Shown: positions 51,018-59,699, numbered from the stretch's first letter. The stretch: 64,000 nt of DNA from Ilumatobacter coccineus YM16-304 (GCF_000348785.1 NC_020520.1:310001-374000); one strand, 5' to 3'. The notes: generated from the sequence alone by a model not told the origin. A program made the numbers and translations.

Positions 51018-52256
51018 TCAGTTCGGAACTCGGCTCGACAACACGCCGTCGGCTTCGAGCGCGTCGAGGTCGTCGGTGCTCAACCCGAGGAGATCACCGA
51101 GCACCGTGCGGTTGTCTTCGCCGCGGAACTTCGGCACGCCCGCCACGCCGACCCCCGGGCCGTCGGAGAAACGCCACGGCGAGTTGGGCACGGTGATCGT
51201 GCCACCGGCGCGGTCGTCGACCTCGACCGTTGCCCCGCGAGCCTCGGCCCAGTCGGTTCGGGCGAGGTCGCCCGGCTCTCGGACCCTGCCGACGGCCAGT
51301 CGGTTGGCGGCGCAGATCCGCTCGAACTCGTCGGGGTCGGGGACGGTGAGGGCAAAGGCTCGGATGAGCTCGCACAGGTCGTCGTAGTGCTCGAGCCGCG
51401 CCGCGACGTCGGCGAAGCGTGGGTCGTCGGCGAGGTCGGGTCGCTCCATCGCCGACAGGAACAACTCGAAGGTGCCGCGCTCGGCGGGGTGACCGGCGAC
51501 GATGAGCGACTCGCCGTTCGCCACCTTCATGACGAGGTAGTCGCCGGGTCGGAACGATCGGATCCACTGCGGGTCGGGCTCGCCCTCCCAGAGATCGTTG
51601 TGCAGATGCTCGTTGACGTAGAGCATCGTCTCGGCCATCGACACGTCGATGAGCTGACCGCGACCGGTGCGCTCGCGATGGAACAGCGCCGCGAGGATCG
51701 CGGCCCCCGCTTCGACGGCCGTGTACACGTCGGCGTGGCTGTGCGGGTCTTTGGTGAGCTGCCCGCCGCGGGCGTTGCCCTGCGATGCGATGAGGCCCGA
51801 CTCGGCTTCGACGACCGGGGCATAGGCGCGCCGACCGACCCACGGCCCGTCCTGGCCGTAGCCCGAGATCGACGCCACGATCAGGCGCGGGTTGCGTTCG
51901 AGCAGCGCGGCGGGGCCGAGGCCGAGTCGCTCCATCACGCCCGGTCGATAGTTCTCGACCACCACGTCGACCTCGTCGCAGAGGCTGCGCACGAGTTCGG
52001 CGCCACGCTCCGTCGACAGGTCGATGCTGAGGTTCGCCTTGCCGACGTTCTGCTGCGCGAAGTACGTGGCGACGCCGTTCCGGCGCGGGAACGAGTAGCG
52101 GGTGAGGTCGCCGTCGGGCGGTTCGAGCTTGATGACGTCGGCCCCCATGTCGCTGAGCATCCGTGTCGCGTGCGGCCCCGACAGCACGCGGGTCAGATCG
52201 AGAACACGTATGCCATCGAGAGGTGTCGCAGCCGTCATCACCTCATCGTGTCGCAT
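51018..52256 (-). CDS. CaiB/BaiF-type (class III) CoA-transferase
   Basis: 412 residues. LDLTRVLSGPHATRMLSDMGADVIKLEPP, VVVENYRPGVMERLG and SISGYGQDGPW (with the Asp-containing family region further on: AYAPVVEAESGL) define the class III family, which moves CoA between carboxylic acids. The ATG at 52256 has GGAG 9 bases upstream; the ATG at 52238 has a crowded site and is less likely. A REP-like palindrome lies between it and the divergent SDR. Confidence 0.92.
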   Translation of the reverse strand: MRHDEVMTAATPLDGIRVLDLTRVLSGPHATRMLSDMGADVIKLEPPDGDLTRYSFPRRNGVATYFAQQNVGKANLSIDLSTERGAELVRSLCDEVDVVVENYRPGVMERLGLGPAALLERNPRLIVASISGYGQDGPWVGRRAYAPVVEAESGLIASQGNARGGQLTKDPHSHADVYTAVEAGAAILAALFHRERTGRGQLIDVSMAETMLYVNEHLHNDLWEGEPDPQWIRSFRPGDYLVMKVANGESLIVAGHPAERGTFELFLSAMERPDLADDPRFADVAARLEHYDDLCELIRAFALTVPDPDEFERICAANRLAVGRVREPGDLARTDWAEARGATVEVDDRAGGTITVPNSPWRFSDGPGVGVAGVPKFRGEDNRTVLGDLLGLSTDDLDALEADGVLSSRVPN

Positions 52257-52284
52257 CGCGCAGCACTCCGTCGAAACGACCCTC

Positions 52285-52311
52285 GTCATCCGGTGTCTGA
52301 CACCGAATGAC
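52285..52311. repeat. REP-like palindrome, GGTGTC-T-GACACC family
   Basis: The 27-bp palindrome GTCATC-C-GGTGTC, T, GACACC-G-AATGAC, with one C-A mismatch, lies between the divergent starts at 52256 and 52356, unlike the other copies, which are at gene ends. Confidence 0.85.
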
Positions 52312-52355
52312 GCATCGGGTCGGCGGGGGCCGTTGCGGAGCGCGACACTCGGGGC

Positions 52356-53180
52356 ATGACGAACTCGACGCTCGCTGGCCAGGTCGCTCTCATCACCGGT
52401 GGCGGCACCGGCATCGGACTGGGATGCGCGCGTGCGCTGGCGGCCGACGGTGCCGCGGTGGTGTTGGCCGCCCGCAACACCGAGCGATTGGAGGCAGCGG
52501 CCGAACGGCTGGTGGCCGAGTTGCCCGACGCCGAGGTGGCGACGGTCGCCTGCGACGTCACCGACGAGGCGAGCGTCGCCGCTGCATGCGAGCACGCCGC
52601 CGAGATGGGGAGGTTCTCGATCGTGGTGGCCAACGCCGGGTACGGGTCGGCATCGCCGTTTCACCTCACGTCGACCGAGGAGTGGAACGGCGTCATCAAC
52701 ACGAACCTGACCGGCGCGTTCATCACCATGCGCGAGGCCGTGCCGCATCTCGTGGCTGCCGGCGGCGGGTCGATCGTGGCGGTGTCGTCGATCGCCGGTG
52801 TCGAGACGCACCGGTTCATGACGCCGTACACGGTGTCGAAGGCGGGTCTCGAGATGCTGGTCAAACAGGTCGCCGACGAACTCGGCCCGTCGCGCATTCG
52901 TGCCAACGCCGTGCGTCCCGGCCTCGTTCCGACCGACGCGACCGAGGGGATGATGCAGGTGCCGGCCATCGTCGACGACTACCTGGCGCAGATGCCGCTC
53001 GGCCGAGCCGGGCTGCCCGAAGAGATCGGCGCGGCGGTGCGCTTCCTGGCCGGCCCCGAGAGCGCGTGGGTCACCGGCACGTGCATGTCGGTCGACGGCG
53101 GACATCACCTCCGGCGCGGTCCGAACCTCGATGCGGTGATGGACATGCTCCACCCCGACGGCACCGCCCCCACCGCCTGA
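52356..53180 (+). CDS. short-chain dehydrogenase/reductase
   Basis: 274 residues. ITGGGTGIGLGCARALA is the cofactor motif, VVANAGYG the NAG motif, and SSIAGVETHRFMTPYTVSKAGL contains the catalytic Ser and YxxxK. WVTGTCMSVDGGHHLRRGPN ends the protein and resembles actinobacterial SDRs of the 3-oxoacyl reductase type. Divergent from the CoA-transferase. Confidence 0.9.
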   Translation: MTNSTLAGQVALITGGGTGIGLGCARALAADGAAVVLAARNTERLEAAAERLVAELPDAEVATVACDVTDEASVAAACEHAAEMGRFSIVVANAGYGSASPFHLTSTEEWNGVINTNLTGAFITMREAVPHLVAAGGGSIVAVSSIAGVETHRFMTPYTVSKAGLEMLVKQVADELGPSRIRANAVRPGLVPTDATEGMMQVPAIVDDYLAQMPLGRAGLPEEIGAAVRFLAGPESAWVTGTCMSVDGGHHLRRGPNLDAVMDMLHPDGTAPTA

Positions 53181-53264
53181 CGCCGGCCGGCGAGCGAGTG
53201 CTCTGAACGCGTGGTGACGCGCGTTACGTCGGTTTTCGTGGCCACCGCGTTACGGTCAGTGGTT

Positions 53265-53286
53265 CGTCAGGCGTGTTTGCCTGATG
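53265..53286 (+). promoter_or_regulatory. hairpin in the leader of the helicase gene
   Basis: CGTCAGGC (53265-53272) and GCCTGATG (53279-53286) pair, with one G-T wobble, around GTGTTT. It lies 66 bases before the helicase start in a ~170-base gap, and no ordinary ribosome-binding sequence precedes the ATG. It may be a leader structure or a terminator for the upstream SDR. Confidence 0.4.
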
Positions 53287-53351
53287 GGCGCTGTTCGGGA
53301 ATCTGCTCCGGCCTCAGCGCTGTTTGTAGCAGAAACTGAAAGTACCCCCTC

Positions 53352-54854
53352 ATGACCACCATTGATGCTGGCGCGCGCGACGCGTCTGTCGACACCACGT
53401 TCGCCGACCTCGGTCTTCCCCGGAAGATCGTCGACGTGCTCGAACGCAAGAACATGTCCACCCCGTTCGCCATCCAGGCTGCGGTCATCCCTGACGCTCT
53501 CGACGGCCGCGACATCGCCGGCCGTGCACCGACCGGCTCGGGCAAGACCCTCGGCTTCGGGCTCCCCGTCGTCGCCAAGCTCGTCGACGCCAAGCCGAAG
53601 CGCCCGGTCGCTCTCGTGCTCGCTCCGACCCGTGAGCTGGCCGAACAGATCATGGCCGAACTCAACCCGTTCACGAAGGCCGTCGGCCACCATGCCACGT
53701 CCATCTACGGTGGCGTCGGCTACGGCAACCAGCGCAAGGCGTTGGATCGTGGCACCGAACTCGTCGTCGCGTGCCCCGGCCGCCTCGAAGACCTCATCCA
53801 GATGCGGGCGATCGACCTGCGCGACGTGACCACGCTGGTCATCGACGAAGCCGACCAGATGGCCGACATGGGCTTCCTCCCGGCGGTGCGTCGTATCGTC
53901 GAGCAGACCGCCAACGACCGTCAGGTGCTGCTGTTCTCGGCCACGCTCGACGGCCCCGTCGCCAAGCTCATCCGCGACTTCCAGCACGATCCGGTGCGCC
54001 ACGAGGTCGGGCCCAAGGGCCCCGACATCCACGCCGCCCACCACGTCTTCTGGAAGATGGATCGCGCCGAGCGCAACCAGAACACCGCCGGCGTCATCGA
54101 GCGGTGCGGCTCGACCATCGTGTTCACCCGTACCCGCCACGGCGCCGACCGCCTCGCCAAGCAGCTCGGCAAGCTCGGGGTCACCGCGCAGCCGATCCAC
54201 GGCGGCCGAAGCCAGGGTCAGCGTGACCGTGCGCTCGCCGCGTTCAAAGACGGCAGTGCCGACGCTCTCATCGCCACCGACGTCGCCGCCCGCGGCATCC
54301 ACGTCAACGGCGTGTCGGCAGTCGTTCACTACGACCCGCCGGCCGATGGCGCCACGTACCACCACCGTTCCGGTCGTACGGCTCGCGCCGGGGCGACCGG
54401 CATCGTCGTGTCGCTCGTCGACCCGTCGATGATGAAAGACGTCAAGAAGCTCCAGCGCGACGTGGGCATCCAGGTCGAGGTGACCCCGCCCGACCTCGAC
54501 GAGTTGGAAGTGGCACTGCTGCTCGAAGGCTCCGCCTCCGACGATGCGCCGGTCGACGTGGTCGACGCCGTTCGCACCGAGGAGCCGCGCACCGAGCGGG
54601 CCCCGAAGCGAGACCGTGTTCCCGAGAACACCGGGCCGGTCCCCGACGGGCACGAACTCGGCACGGTGAAGTTCTTCAACGCGTCCCGTGGCTATGGCTT
54701 CATCACCCGCGACTCGGGTGGCGACGAACTCTTCGTTCACTTCTCGAGCATCGAGACCGAAGGCTTCAAGACGCTCAACGAGAAGGCTCGCGTGTCGTAC
54801 GTGGTCGGCCAAGGCAAGAAGGGCCTCGAAGCCCAGGCGGTCACCGTTCGCTGA
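53352..54854 (+). CDS. DEAD-box RNA helicase fused to a cold-shock domain
   Basis: 500 residues. The helicase core has the Q motif (F..LGLPRKIVDVL...PFAIQ), APTGSGKT near 58, APTRELAEQ, the DEAD box VIDEADQM near 165, LFSAT near 195, and the C-terminal TDVAARGIHV and HRSGRTARAG. After a charged linker (~400-435) comes a complete cold-shock domain, GTVKFFNASRGYGFI and ELFVHFSSIE (RNP1 and RNP2). The fusion couples RNA binding to unwinding. A leader hairpin and the absence of a clear ribosome site upstream would fit cold-regulated expression (inference). Confidence 0.93.
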   Translation: MTTIDAGARDASVDTTFADLGLPRKIVDVLERKNMSTPFAIQAAVIPDALDGRDIAGRAPTGSGKTLGFGLPVVAKLVDAKPKRPVALVLAPTRELAEQIMAELNPFTKAVGHHATSIYGGVGYGNQRKALDRGTELVVACPGRLEDLIQMRAIDLRDVTTLVIDEADQMADMGFLPAVRRIVEQTANDRQVLLFSATLDGPVAKLIRDFQHDPVRHEVGPKGPDIHAAHHVFWKMDRAERNQNTAGVIERCGSTIVFTRTRHGADRLAKQLGKLGVTAQPIHGGRSQGQRDRALAAFKDGSADALIATDVAARGIHVNGVSAVVHYDPPADGATYHHRSGRTARAGATGIVVSLVDPSMMKDVKKLQRDVGIQVEVTPPDLDELEVALLLEGSASDDAPVDVVDAVRTEEPRTERAPKRDRVPENTGPVPDGHELGTVKFFNASRGYGFITRDSGGDELFVHFSSIETEGFKTLNEKARVSYVVGQGKKGLEAQAVTVR

Positions 54855-54912
54855 CGTCAGACCGACGCTCGGCGAGGCCCGTGTGAGCGGCGCGCTCGCT
54901 TAAGGTTCGGTC

Positions 54913-57900
54913 GTGCATGACGACCGGGAGTTGATCGAGCGGCGGATCGAACGCGAGCTCTGGGAACGGTTGCTCCCGCTGGTCCACGTCGACCGCCGAG
55001 CGCTGTCGGTCGCAGCCGGAAGCGATCCCGACGATCTCGCCGAGTTCGCGGTCGGAACCGACTGGGGTCTGCCGTGGACCACGACGTGGTTCGAAGCCTC
55101 CGGCGACATCCCGGGCGGATGGCTCGGTCGTCGTGGCACTCGAATCGAGGCGGTGATCGACCTCGGTTTCACGCGTTCGCCCGCCGGCTTCCAGGCGGAA
55201 GGGCTCGTCGTCGAGCGTCGTGCCGACGGTTCGATGCGGCCGCTCCAGGGCATCCATCCTCGTCGCACCAACTACCGGATCGACGACCCCGGCGAGCACC
55301 TGACGCTGCTCGTCGAGGCCGCGTCGAACCCGACGTTTCCGCAGTTCGCTCCCTCGGCCCAGGGGCTCCCCGAGACCGCCGGGACCGAACCGCTCTATCG
55401 ATTCCGCACCGCTGACCTGGTGTTGCTCGACGTCGAGACCGAAGCGCTCGCTCATGATCTCGACGTGCTCGACGGCACGATGCGCTCACTCGCGCTCGGC
55501 GATCCGCGACGCGCTCGTCTGCGCCAGGCCATCGTGCAGGCGCTCGACGCGCTGCCCGACATCGCGGCCGGTCGTCGCGCCGTCGCACCGCATCTCGAAC
55601 CGCTCGATCTACCGCAACGACACCGGATCGTCGCGACGGGGCACGCGCACATCGACACGGCGTGGCTGTGGCCGATCCGCGAGACGATTCGCAAGTGCAC
55701 CCGCACGTTCGCCTCTGCAGTGGCGTTGATGGACGACGATCCGTCGTTCGTGTTCAGCTGTTCGCAGGCGCAGCAGTACGCCTGGATCGAAGAGCGCCAC
55801 CCCGACCTGTTCGAACAGATCCGCGAGCGCGTCGAGCGCGGCCAGTGGAATCCGGTCGGAGGCATGTGGGTCGAGGCCGACATGAACCTGCCGTCGGGCG
55901 AGAGCCTCGCCCGTCAGATCGTGTTCGGTCAGCGCTACTTCACCGAGAAGTTCGGCGCCCCGTCGACCGAGGTCTGGATCCCCGACGTGTTCGGGTACCC
56001 GGCAGGACTTCCGCAGTTGTTCGCCGCAGGTGGCATGCATCGGTTCGTCACGCAGAAGCTGTCGTGGAACAAGCAGAACCGCTTCCCGCATCACACGTTC
56101 TGGTGGGAGGGACTCGACGGTTCGCGGGTACTCACTCACTTTCCGCCGGTCGACACCTACAACGCCGAGATCACCCCCGGCGAGGTCGCGCACTCGATCG
56201 AGCGGTTCCAGGATCACGCGTGGAGTGCGGTGTCGCTGGTGCCGTTCGGCCACGGCGACGGTGGTGGTGGCCCGACGCGCGAGATGCTCGAACGTGGGCA
56301 TCGGATCGGCACGGTCGACCCGAAGGCGACGCTCGAATTCGGCACCCCCAGCGATGTCTTCGACGCGATCGAGCGCGAGGCGACGTACGGCGCACCGGTG
56401 CCGGTGTGGCGCGGCGAGCTCTACTTCGAGATGCACCGGGGCACGTTGACCAGCCAGTTGCGCACGAAGCTGGGCAACCGACGTTGCGAGCGGTTGCTGG
56501 TCGAGGCCGAGCTGTGGGCGGCCTCGCTCGGGCGTTCGGCCGACGTCGACGAGCTGTGGAAAGAAGTGCTCACTCAGCAGTTCCACGACATTCTCCCGGG
56601 CTCCTCGATCGCGTGGGTGCATCGAGACGCGGAGGAGGTGTTCGAGCGAGTCGAAGCCGACCTGAACGAACGAATCGACGCGATGCTCGCCGAACTCGCT
56701 CCCGCCGAACTGTCGGTGGCCAACCCCGCCGACGTCGCATTCGACGGCATCGTCACCGTCCCAACCTGGTTACATCGCTCCGGGAGCGATGTAACCAGGT
56801 TGGGGCAGGAGCTGGGTGATGGGTCGGTGGCGGTGCGGGCCGGCGCGCCGGCGCTCGGGGTGGCGGCGCTCGAACCGCTCCCGGCGGAGGATCGGGTCGT
56901 GGTGTCGGACACGGCGATGACCAACGGTCACCTCGCCGTCCGTTGGAACCGCAACGGCGACATCTCGTCGATCATCGACCTCGCGGCGCGGCGAGAACTC
57001 GTGCCCGACGGTCGGATGGCTGCCGTGCTCGAACTCGGGCGTGACCAACCGGTCGAGTACGACGCCTGGGACCTCGAATCGTGGACGCGTGCGAACGCCC
57101 GGCCGGTCGGCGGTGGGATCATCGCCGTCGAGGCGGAGGGACCGCTGGTCGGTCGGGTGTCGGTGACGCGCCGTTTCGGTTCGTCGACCGCGGTCGTCAC
57201 CTACGAGTTGCAGGCGGGAGCGCGACAACTGCTCGTCCATGTCGACCTCGACTGGCATCATGACGAACACCTGCTGTCGATGGCGTTCCCGCTCGACGTT
57301 CGTGCCGACACAGCGTCGTGTGACGTGCAGTTCGGTGTGGTCGAGAGGCCGACGCACCCGTCGTCGCCGTGGGACGCCGCCAAGTTCGAGGTGTGCGCTC
57401 ACCGCTTCGTCAGTCTGAGCGAGCCGTCGTTCGGTGCCGCCGTGCTCAACGACGGGCGATACGGCCACGCGGTGTTCGACGAGGCGATCCGGGTCAGCTT
57501 GGCTCGTGCGGCCAGGTACCCCGACCCCGATGCCGACCACGGTCGCCACCGCGTGACGCTGGCGGTGCTCGCACACGACGGAGACCTCGCTGCGGTACGT
57601 GCCGCGGCCGCGCAGCTGAACCAACCGTTGCGAGTGCTCGCGGGTGGATCGCCGCACACGGCGAATGGGGCGTCCGACGAGCCTGTCGTGGCGATCGTGT
57701 CGTCGCAGCCGGGTACGTCGAGCATCGAGGTCGACGCGGTCAAGCTCGCCGACGACGGGTCGGGTGATCTCGTCGTCCGATTCCACGAGGCGGTCGGGGA
57801 TCGAGCGACCATCAGCGTTCGCTGCCGCCGGCGGATTGCGGCGGCGTCGCGGTGCGACCTCATGGAGGCGCCGCAGCGCGGCGAAGAGTGTCTCGACGGC

Positions 57901-57981
57901 ATCGTGTCGACCACGATCCGTCCGTTCGAGTTGGTCACGCTCCGGCTGCGGCTGGCCGCCGACGACTTCGACGGCCGCTGA
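54913..57981 (+). CDS. glycoside hydrolase family 38 alpha-mannosidase
   Basis: 1022 residues, GTG start. The GH38 zinc site and start are in GHAHIDTAWLWPIRE (near residue 242), and the nucleophile Asp is in WIPDVFGYPAGLPQL (near 354); QQFHDILPGSSI is also conserved. The N-terminal ~235 residues are the accessory beta domain, and the C-terminal half the beta-sandwich domains. There is no signal peptide, so it is cytosolic and probably trims imported mannosides. Residues ~617-632 (WLHRSGSDVTRLGQ) are encoded by a 45-bp palindrome and form a linker insertion. Confidence 0.93.
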   Translation: MHDDRELIERRIERELWERLLPLVHVDRRALSVAAGSDPDDLAEFAVGTDWGLPWTTTWFEASGDIPGGWLGRRGTRIEAVIDLGFTRSPAGFQAEGLVVERRADGSMRPLQGIHPRRTNYRIDDPGEHLTLLVEAASNPTFPQFAPSAQGLPETAGTEPLYRFRTADLVLLDVETEALAHDLDVLDGTMRSLALGDPRRARLRQAIVQALDALPDIAAGRRAVAPHLEPLDLPQRHRIVATGHAHIDTAWLWPIRETIRKCTRTFASAVALMDDDPSFVFSCSQAQQYAWIEERHPDLFEQIRERVERGQWNPVGGMWVEADMNLPSGESLARQIVFGQRYFTEKFGAPSTEVWIPDVFGYPAGLPQLFAAGGMHRFVTQKLSWNKQNRFPHHTFWWEGLDGSRVLTHFPPVDTYNAEITPGEVAHSIERFQDHAWSAVSLVPFGHGDGGGGPTREMLERGHRIGTVDPKATLEFGTPSDVFDAIEREATYGAPVPVWRGELYFEMHRGTLTSQLRTKLGNRRCERLLVEAELWAASLGRSADVDELWKEVLTQQFHDILPGSSIAWVHRDAEEVFERVEADLNERIDAMLAELAPAELSVANPADVAFDGIVTVPTWLHRSGSDVTRLGQELGDGSVAVRAGAPALGVAALEPLPAEDRVVVSDTAMTNGHLAVRWNRNGDISSIIDLAARRELVPDGRMAAVLELGRDQPVEYDAWDLESWTRANARPVGGGIIAVEAEGPLVGRVSVTRRFGSSTAVVTYELQAGARQLLVHVDLDWHHDEHLLSMAFPLDVRADTASCDVQFGVVERPTHPSSPWDAAKFEVCAHRFVSLSEPSFGAAVLNDGRYGHAVFDEAIRVSLARAARYPDPDADHGRHRVTLAVLAHDGDLAAVRAAAAQLNQPLRVLAGGSPHTANGASDEPVVAIVSSQPGTSSIEVDAVKLADDGSGDLVVRFHEAVGDRATISVRCRRRIAAASRCDLMEAPQRGEECLDGIVSTTIRPFELVTLRLRLAADDFDGR
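56760..56804. repeat. perfect 45-bp palindrome in frame inside the mannosidase gene
   Basis: The 22-base left arm (56760-56781; containing AACCTGGTTACATCGCTCC) is exactly the reverse complement of 56783-56804, with one G between. The outer part AACCTGGTTA is shared with the paaD palindrome while the inner part is different. The length is divisible by three and the reading frame stays open. Confidence 0.93.
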
Positions 57982-57988
57982 CTCCGAG

Positions 57989-58021
57989 CCCGTCAATCGG
58001 TGTCTGACACCAATTGACGGG
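57989..58021. repeat. REP-like palindrome, GGTGTC-T-GACACC family (variant)
   Basis: CCCGTCAATCGGTGTC, T, GACACCAATTGACGGG with a single mismatch; 7 bases after the mannosidase stop. The outer arm reads GTCAAT rather than GTCATC. It is 3 bases from the next copy, making a twin. Confidence 0.87.
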
Positions 58022-58024
58022 CTC

Positions 58025-58051
58025 GTCATCGGGTGTCTGACACCGGATGAC
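58025..58051. repeat. REP-like palindrome that supplies the stop of the sigma-factor gene
   Basis: GTCATC-G-GGTGTC, T, GACACC-G-GATGAC. On the minus strand it encodes the last residues (PVSDTR) and the TGA (58028-58026) of the sigma-factor gene. Confidence 0.88.
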
Positions 58052-59312
58052 GGGGGCGGTCTGGGTGGGCGAGTCGTCGGCGGCGTCGTTCGAGGTCGAG
58101 GCGTTGCGCGTCGTTGTCGCAGCAGGCGATGGCTCGTTCGATCGCTTCGACGGCCTCGTCGTCGCGCCCCAACCGCGTCAGCAGTTCGCCGCGAGCGGCG
58201 TGGAAGTAGTGGTAGTCACTCAGGTCGCCGTCGAGGTCGTCGGCGAGCAGGATGGCGTCGAGTGCGAAGAGACCGACGTCGGGCCCGTCGGCTTCGGCAA
58301 CGGCGATCGATCGGTTGAGCGCGAGCAGCGCCGTGGGCTGACGACGCATCAACACGTCGTACAGCCGGACGATGCCTCGCCAATCGGTGTCGTCGAACGT
58401 CGGCGCGGTGGCATGGTGTCCGGCGATCGCGGCGTGGAACTGGAACGGCCCGCCCCGTTGTGCGGCGTGGGCGCGGGCCAGTGCGGCGAGCCCCCGATCG
58501 ATCCGGTTTCGATCCCAGCGCGCCCGGTCTTGGTCACGCAGGAGGACCGGCCGTCCGTCTGCGTCGACTCGAGCTTCTCGTCGAGCGTCGATCAACAGCA
58601 TCAGCGACAGCAGTCCATCGACCTCCGGGTCGGAAGGAACGAGTCGGTGGAGGAGCTCACCCAGCCAGATGGCCTCGTCGCAGAGGTCGCCTCGCACCAG
58701 CTCCGCCGAGGTGGCACTGGTGTGCCCTTCGGTGAAGATCGAGTGGATCACCGCACACACGGCCGGCAGTCGTTGCGCGAGCGTGTCGAGCGTCGGCGGT
58801 TCGAACGGGATGCCGGCGAGACGCACTTTGTCCTTCGCTCGGGTGATGCGCCGGGTCATGGTCGCCTCGCTGGTGAGGAACGCGTTCGCGATCTGGGCGG
58901 TCGACAGACCGGCGACGATCCGCAGCGTGAGAGCGATCTGTGCCTCGTGCGCGAGTGCGGGGTGGCAGCACCCGACCAGCAGTGCGAGTTGGTCGTCGAG
59001 TGCCGCATCGAGCTCACCGGTCGAGCCATCGGTCGCGTCGGGCCGTCCGACGAGCGGGAGGAGTTCGTCGAGTCGCTTCGTCCGGCGGATGCCGTCGATC
59101 GCTCGTCGTCGGGCAGTGGTGAGCAGCCATGCGGCCGGTCGGTCGGGCACACCGTCGGTCGGCCACCGCCGTGACGCTTCGATGAACGCTTCCTGGGCCG
59201 CGTCCTCCGCTGCCCCGAGATCACGTAGATCTCGAACGAGGACGGCGACGAGCCGCGTCCATTCTCGTTCGAAGATCGCGGTGACCTCGGGGTGGGTGGC
59301 GGAGTCGTTCAT
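58026..59312 (-). CDS. ECF42-type RNA polymerase sigma factor with C-terminal TPR-like extension
   Basis: 428 residues. Region 2 is FEREWTRLVAVLVRDLRDLGAAEDAAQEAFIEASRRWP with the DRPAAWLLTTARRRAID segment, and region 4 IALTLRIVAGLSTAQIANAFLTSEATMTRRITRAKDKVR. The ~240-residue helical extension (IHSIFTEGHTS, ALNRSIAVAEADGP, YHYFHAARGELLTRLGRDDEA) is characteristic of the ECF42 group, which has no anti-sigma factor and is controlled through that extension. The DGPF/YCII gene immediately upstream is the group's regular partner. The last residues come from a palindromic repeat. Confidence 0.94.
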   Translation of the reverse strand: MNDSATHPEVTAIFEREWTRLVAVLVRDLRDLGAAEDAAQEAFIEASRRWPTDGVPDRPAAWLLTTARRRAIDGIRRTKRLDELLPLVGRPDATDGSTGELDAALDDQLALLVGCCHPALAHEAQIALTLRIVAGLSTAQIANAFLTSEATMTRRITRAKDKVRLAGIPFEPPTLDTLAQRLPAVCAVIHSIFTEGHTSATSAELVRGDLCDEAIWLGELLHRLVPSDPEVDGLLSLMLLIDARREARVDADGRPVLLRDQDRARWDRNRIDRGLAALARAHAAQRGGPFQFHAAIAGHHATAPTFDDTDWRGIVRLYDVLMRRQPTALLALNRSIAVAEADGPDVGLFALDAILLADDLDGDLSDYHYFHAARGELLTRLGRDDEAVEAIERAIACCDNDAQRLDLERRRRRLAHPDRPRHPVSDTR

Positions 59313-59345
59313 CGCGTCACGAGGACGGTTCGACCGGGCATCGCG

Positions 59346-59699
59346 TCAGCCGTCGAACTCCATCACCGGCCGGACTTCGACGCGCCCGAAGGTGGCGTTG
59401 GGGATCTTGGCGGCCCAGTCGATCGCCTCGTCGAGGTTGGCGACGTCGATGACGTAGTAGCCGCCGATGACTTCCTTCGTCTCGATGAACGGACCGTCGG
59501 TCACGATCCGCTCGCCGTCGCGCATCGAGACGGTGGTGGCGGTCTCGGTGCCTTGCAGTGCCTCGCCGCTCACCATCGCGCCGATCTCGTTGAGCGCGGT
59601 GCTGTACTCGAACCACTCCTGCATGTACGGACCGAACTCGGAGCTGTCGGGTGCGGGTTCGTCGGCGGGGTCGCTGACCAGAATGAGCATGTACTTCAT
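59346..59699 (-). CDS. YCII/DGPF-domain protein, partner of the ECF42 sigma factor
   Basis: 117 residues from ATG 59699, with AGGAG 8 bases upstream. MKYMLILVSDP, RIVTDGPFIETKEVIGGYYVIDV (the DGPF motif) and AIDWAAKIPNATFGRVEVRPV are those of YCII-related proteins. Such genes are the usual targets and companions of ECF42 sigma factors; the biochemical activity is unknown. The 243 bases between it and the divergent WXG100 gene hold their promoters and no other gene I can support. Confidence 0.92.
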   Translation of the reverse strand: MKYMLILVSDPADEPAPDSSEFGPYMQEWFEYSTALNEIGAMVSGEALQGTETATTVSMRDGERIVTDGPFIETKEVIGGYYVIDVANLDEAIDWAAKIPNATFGRVEVRPVMEFDG

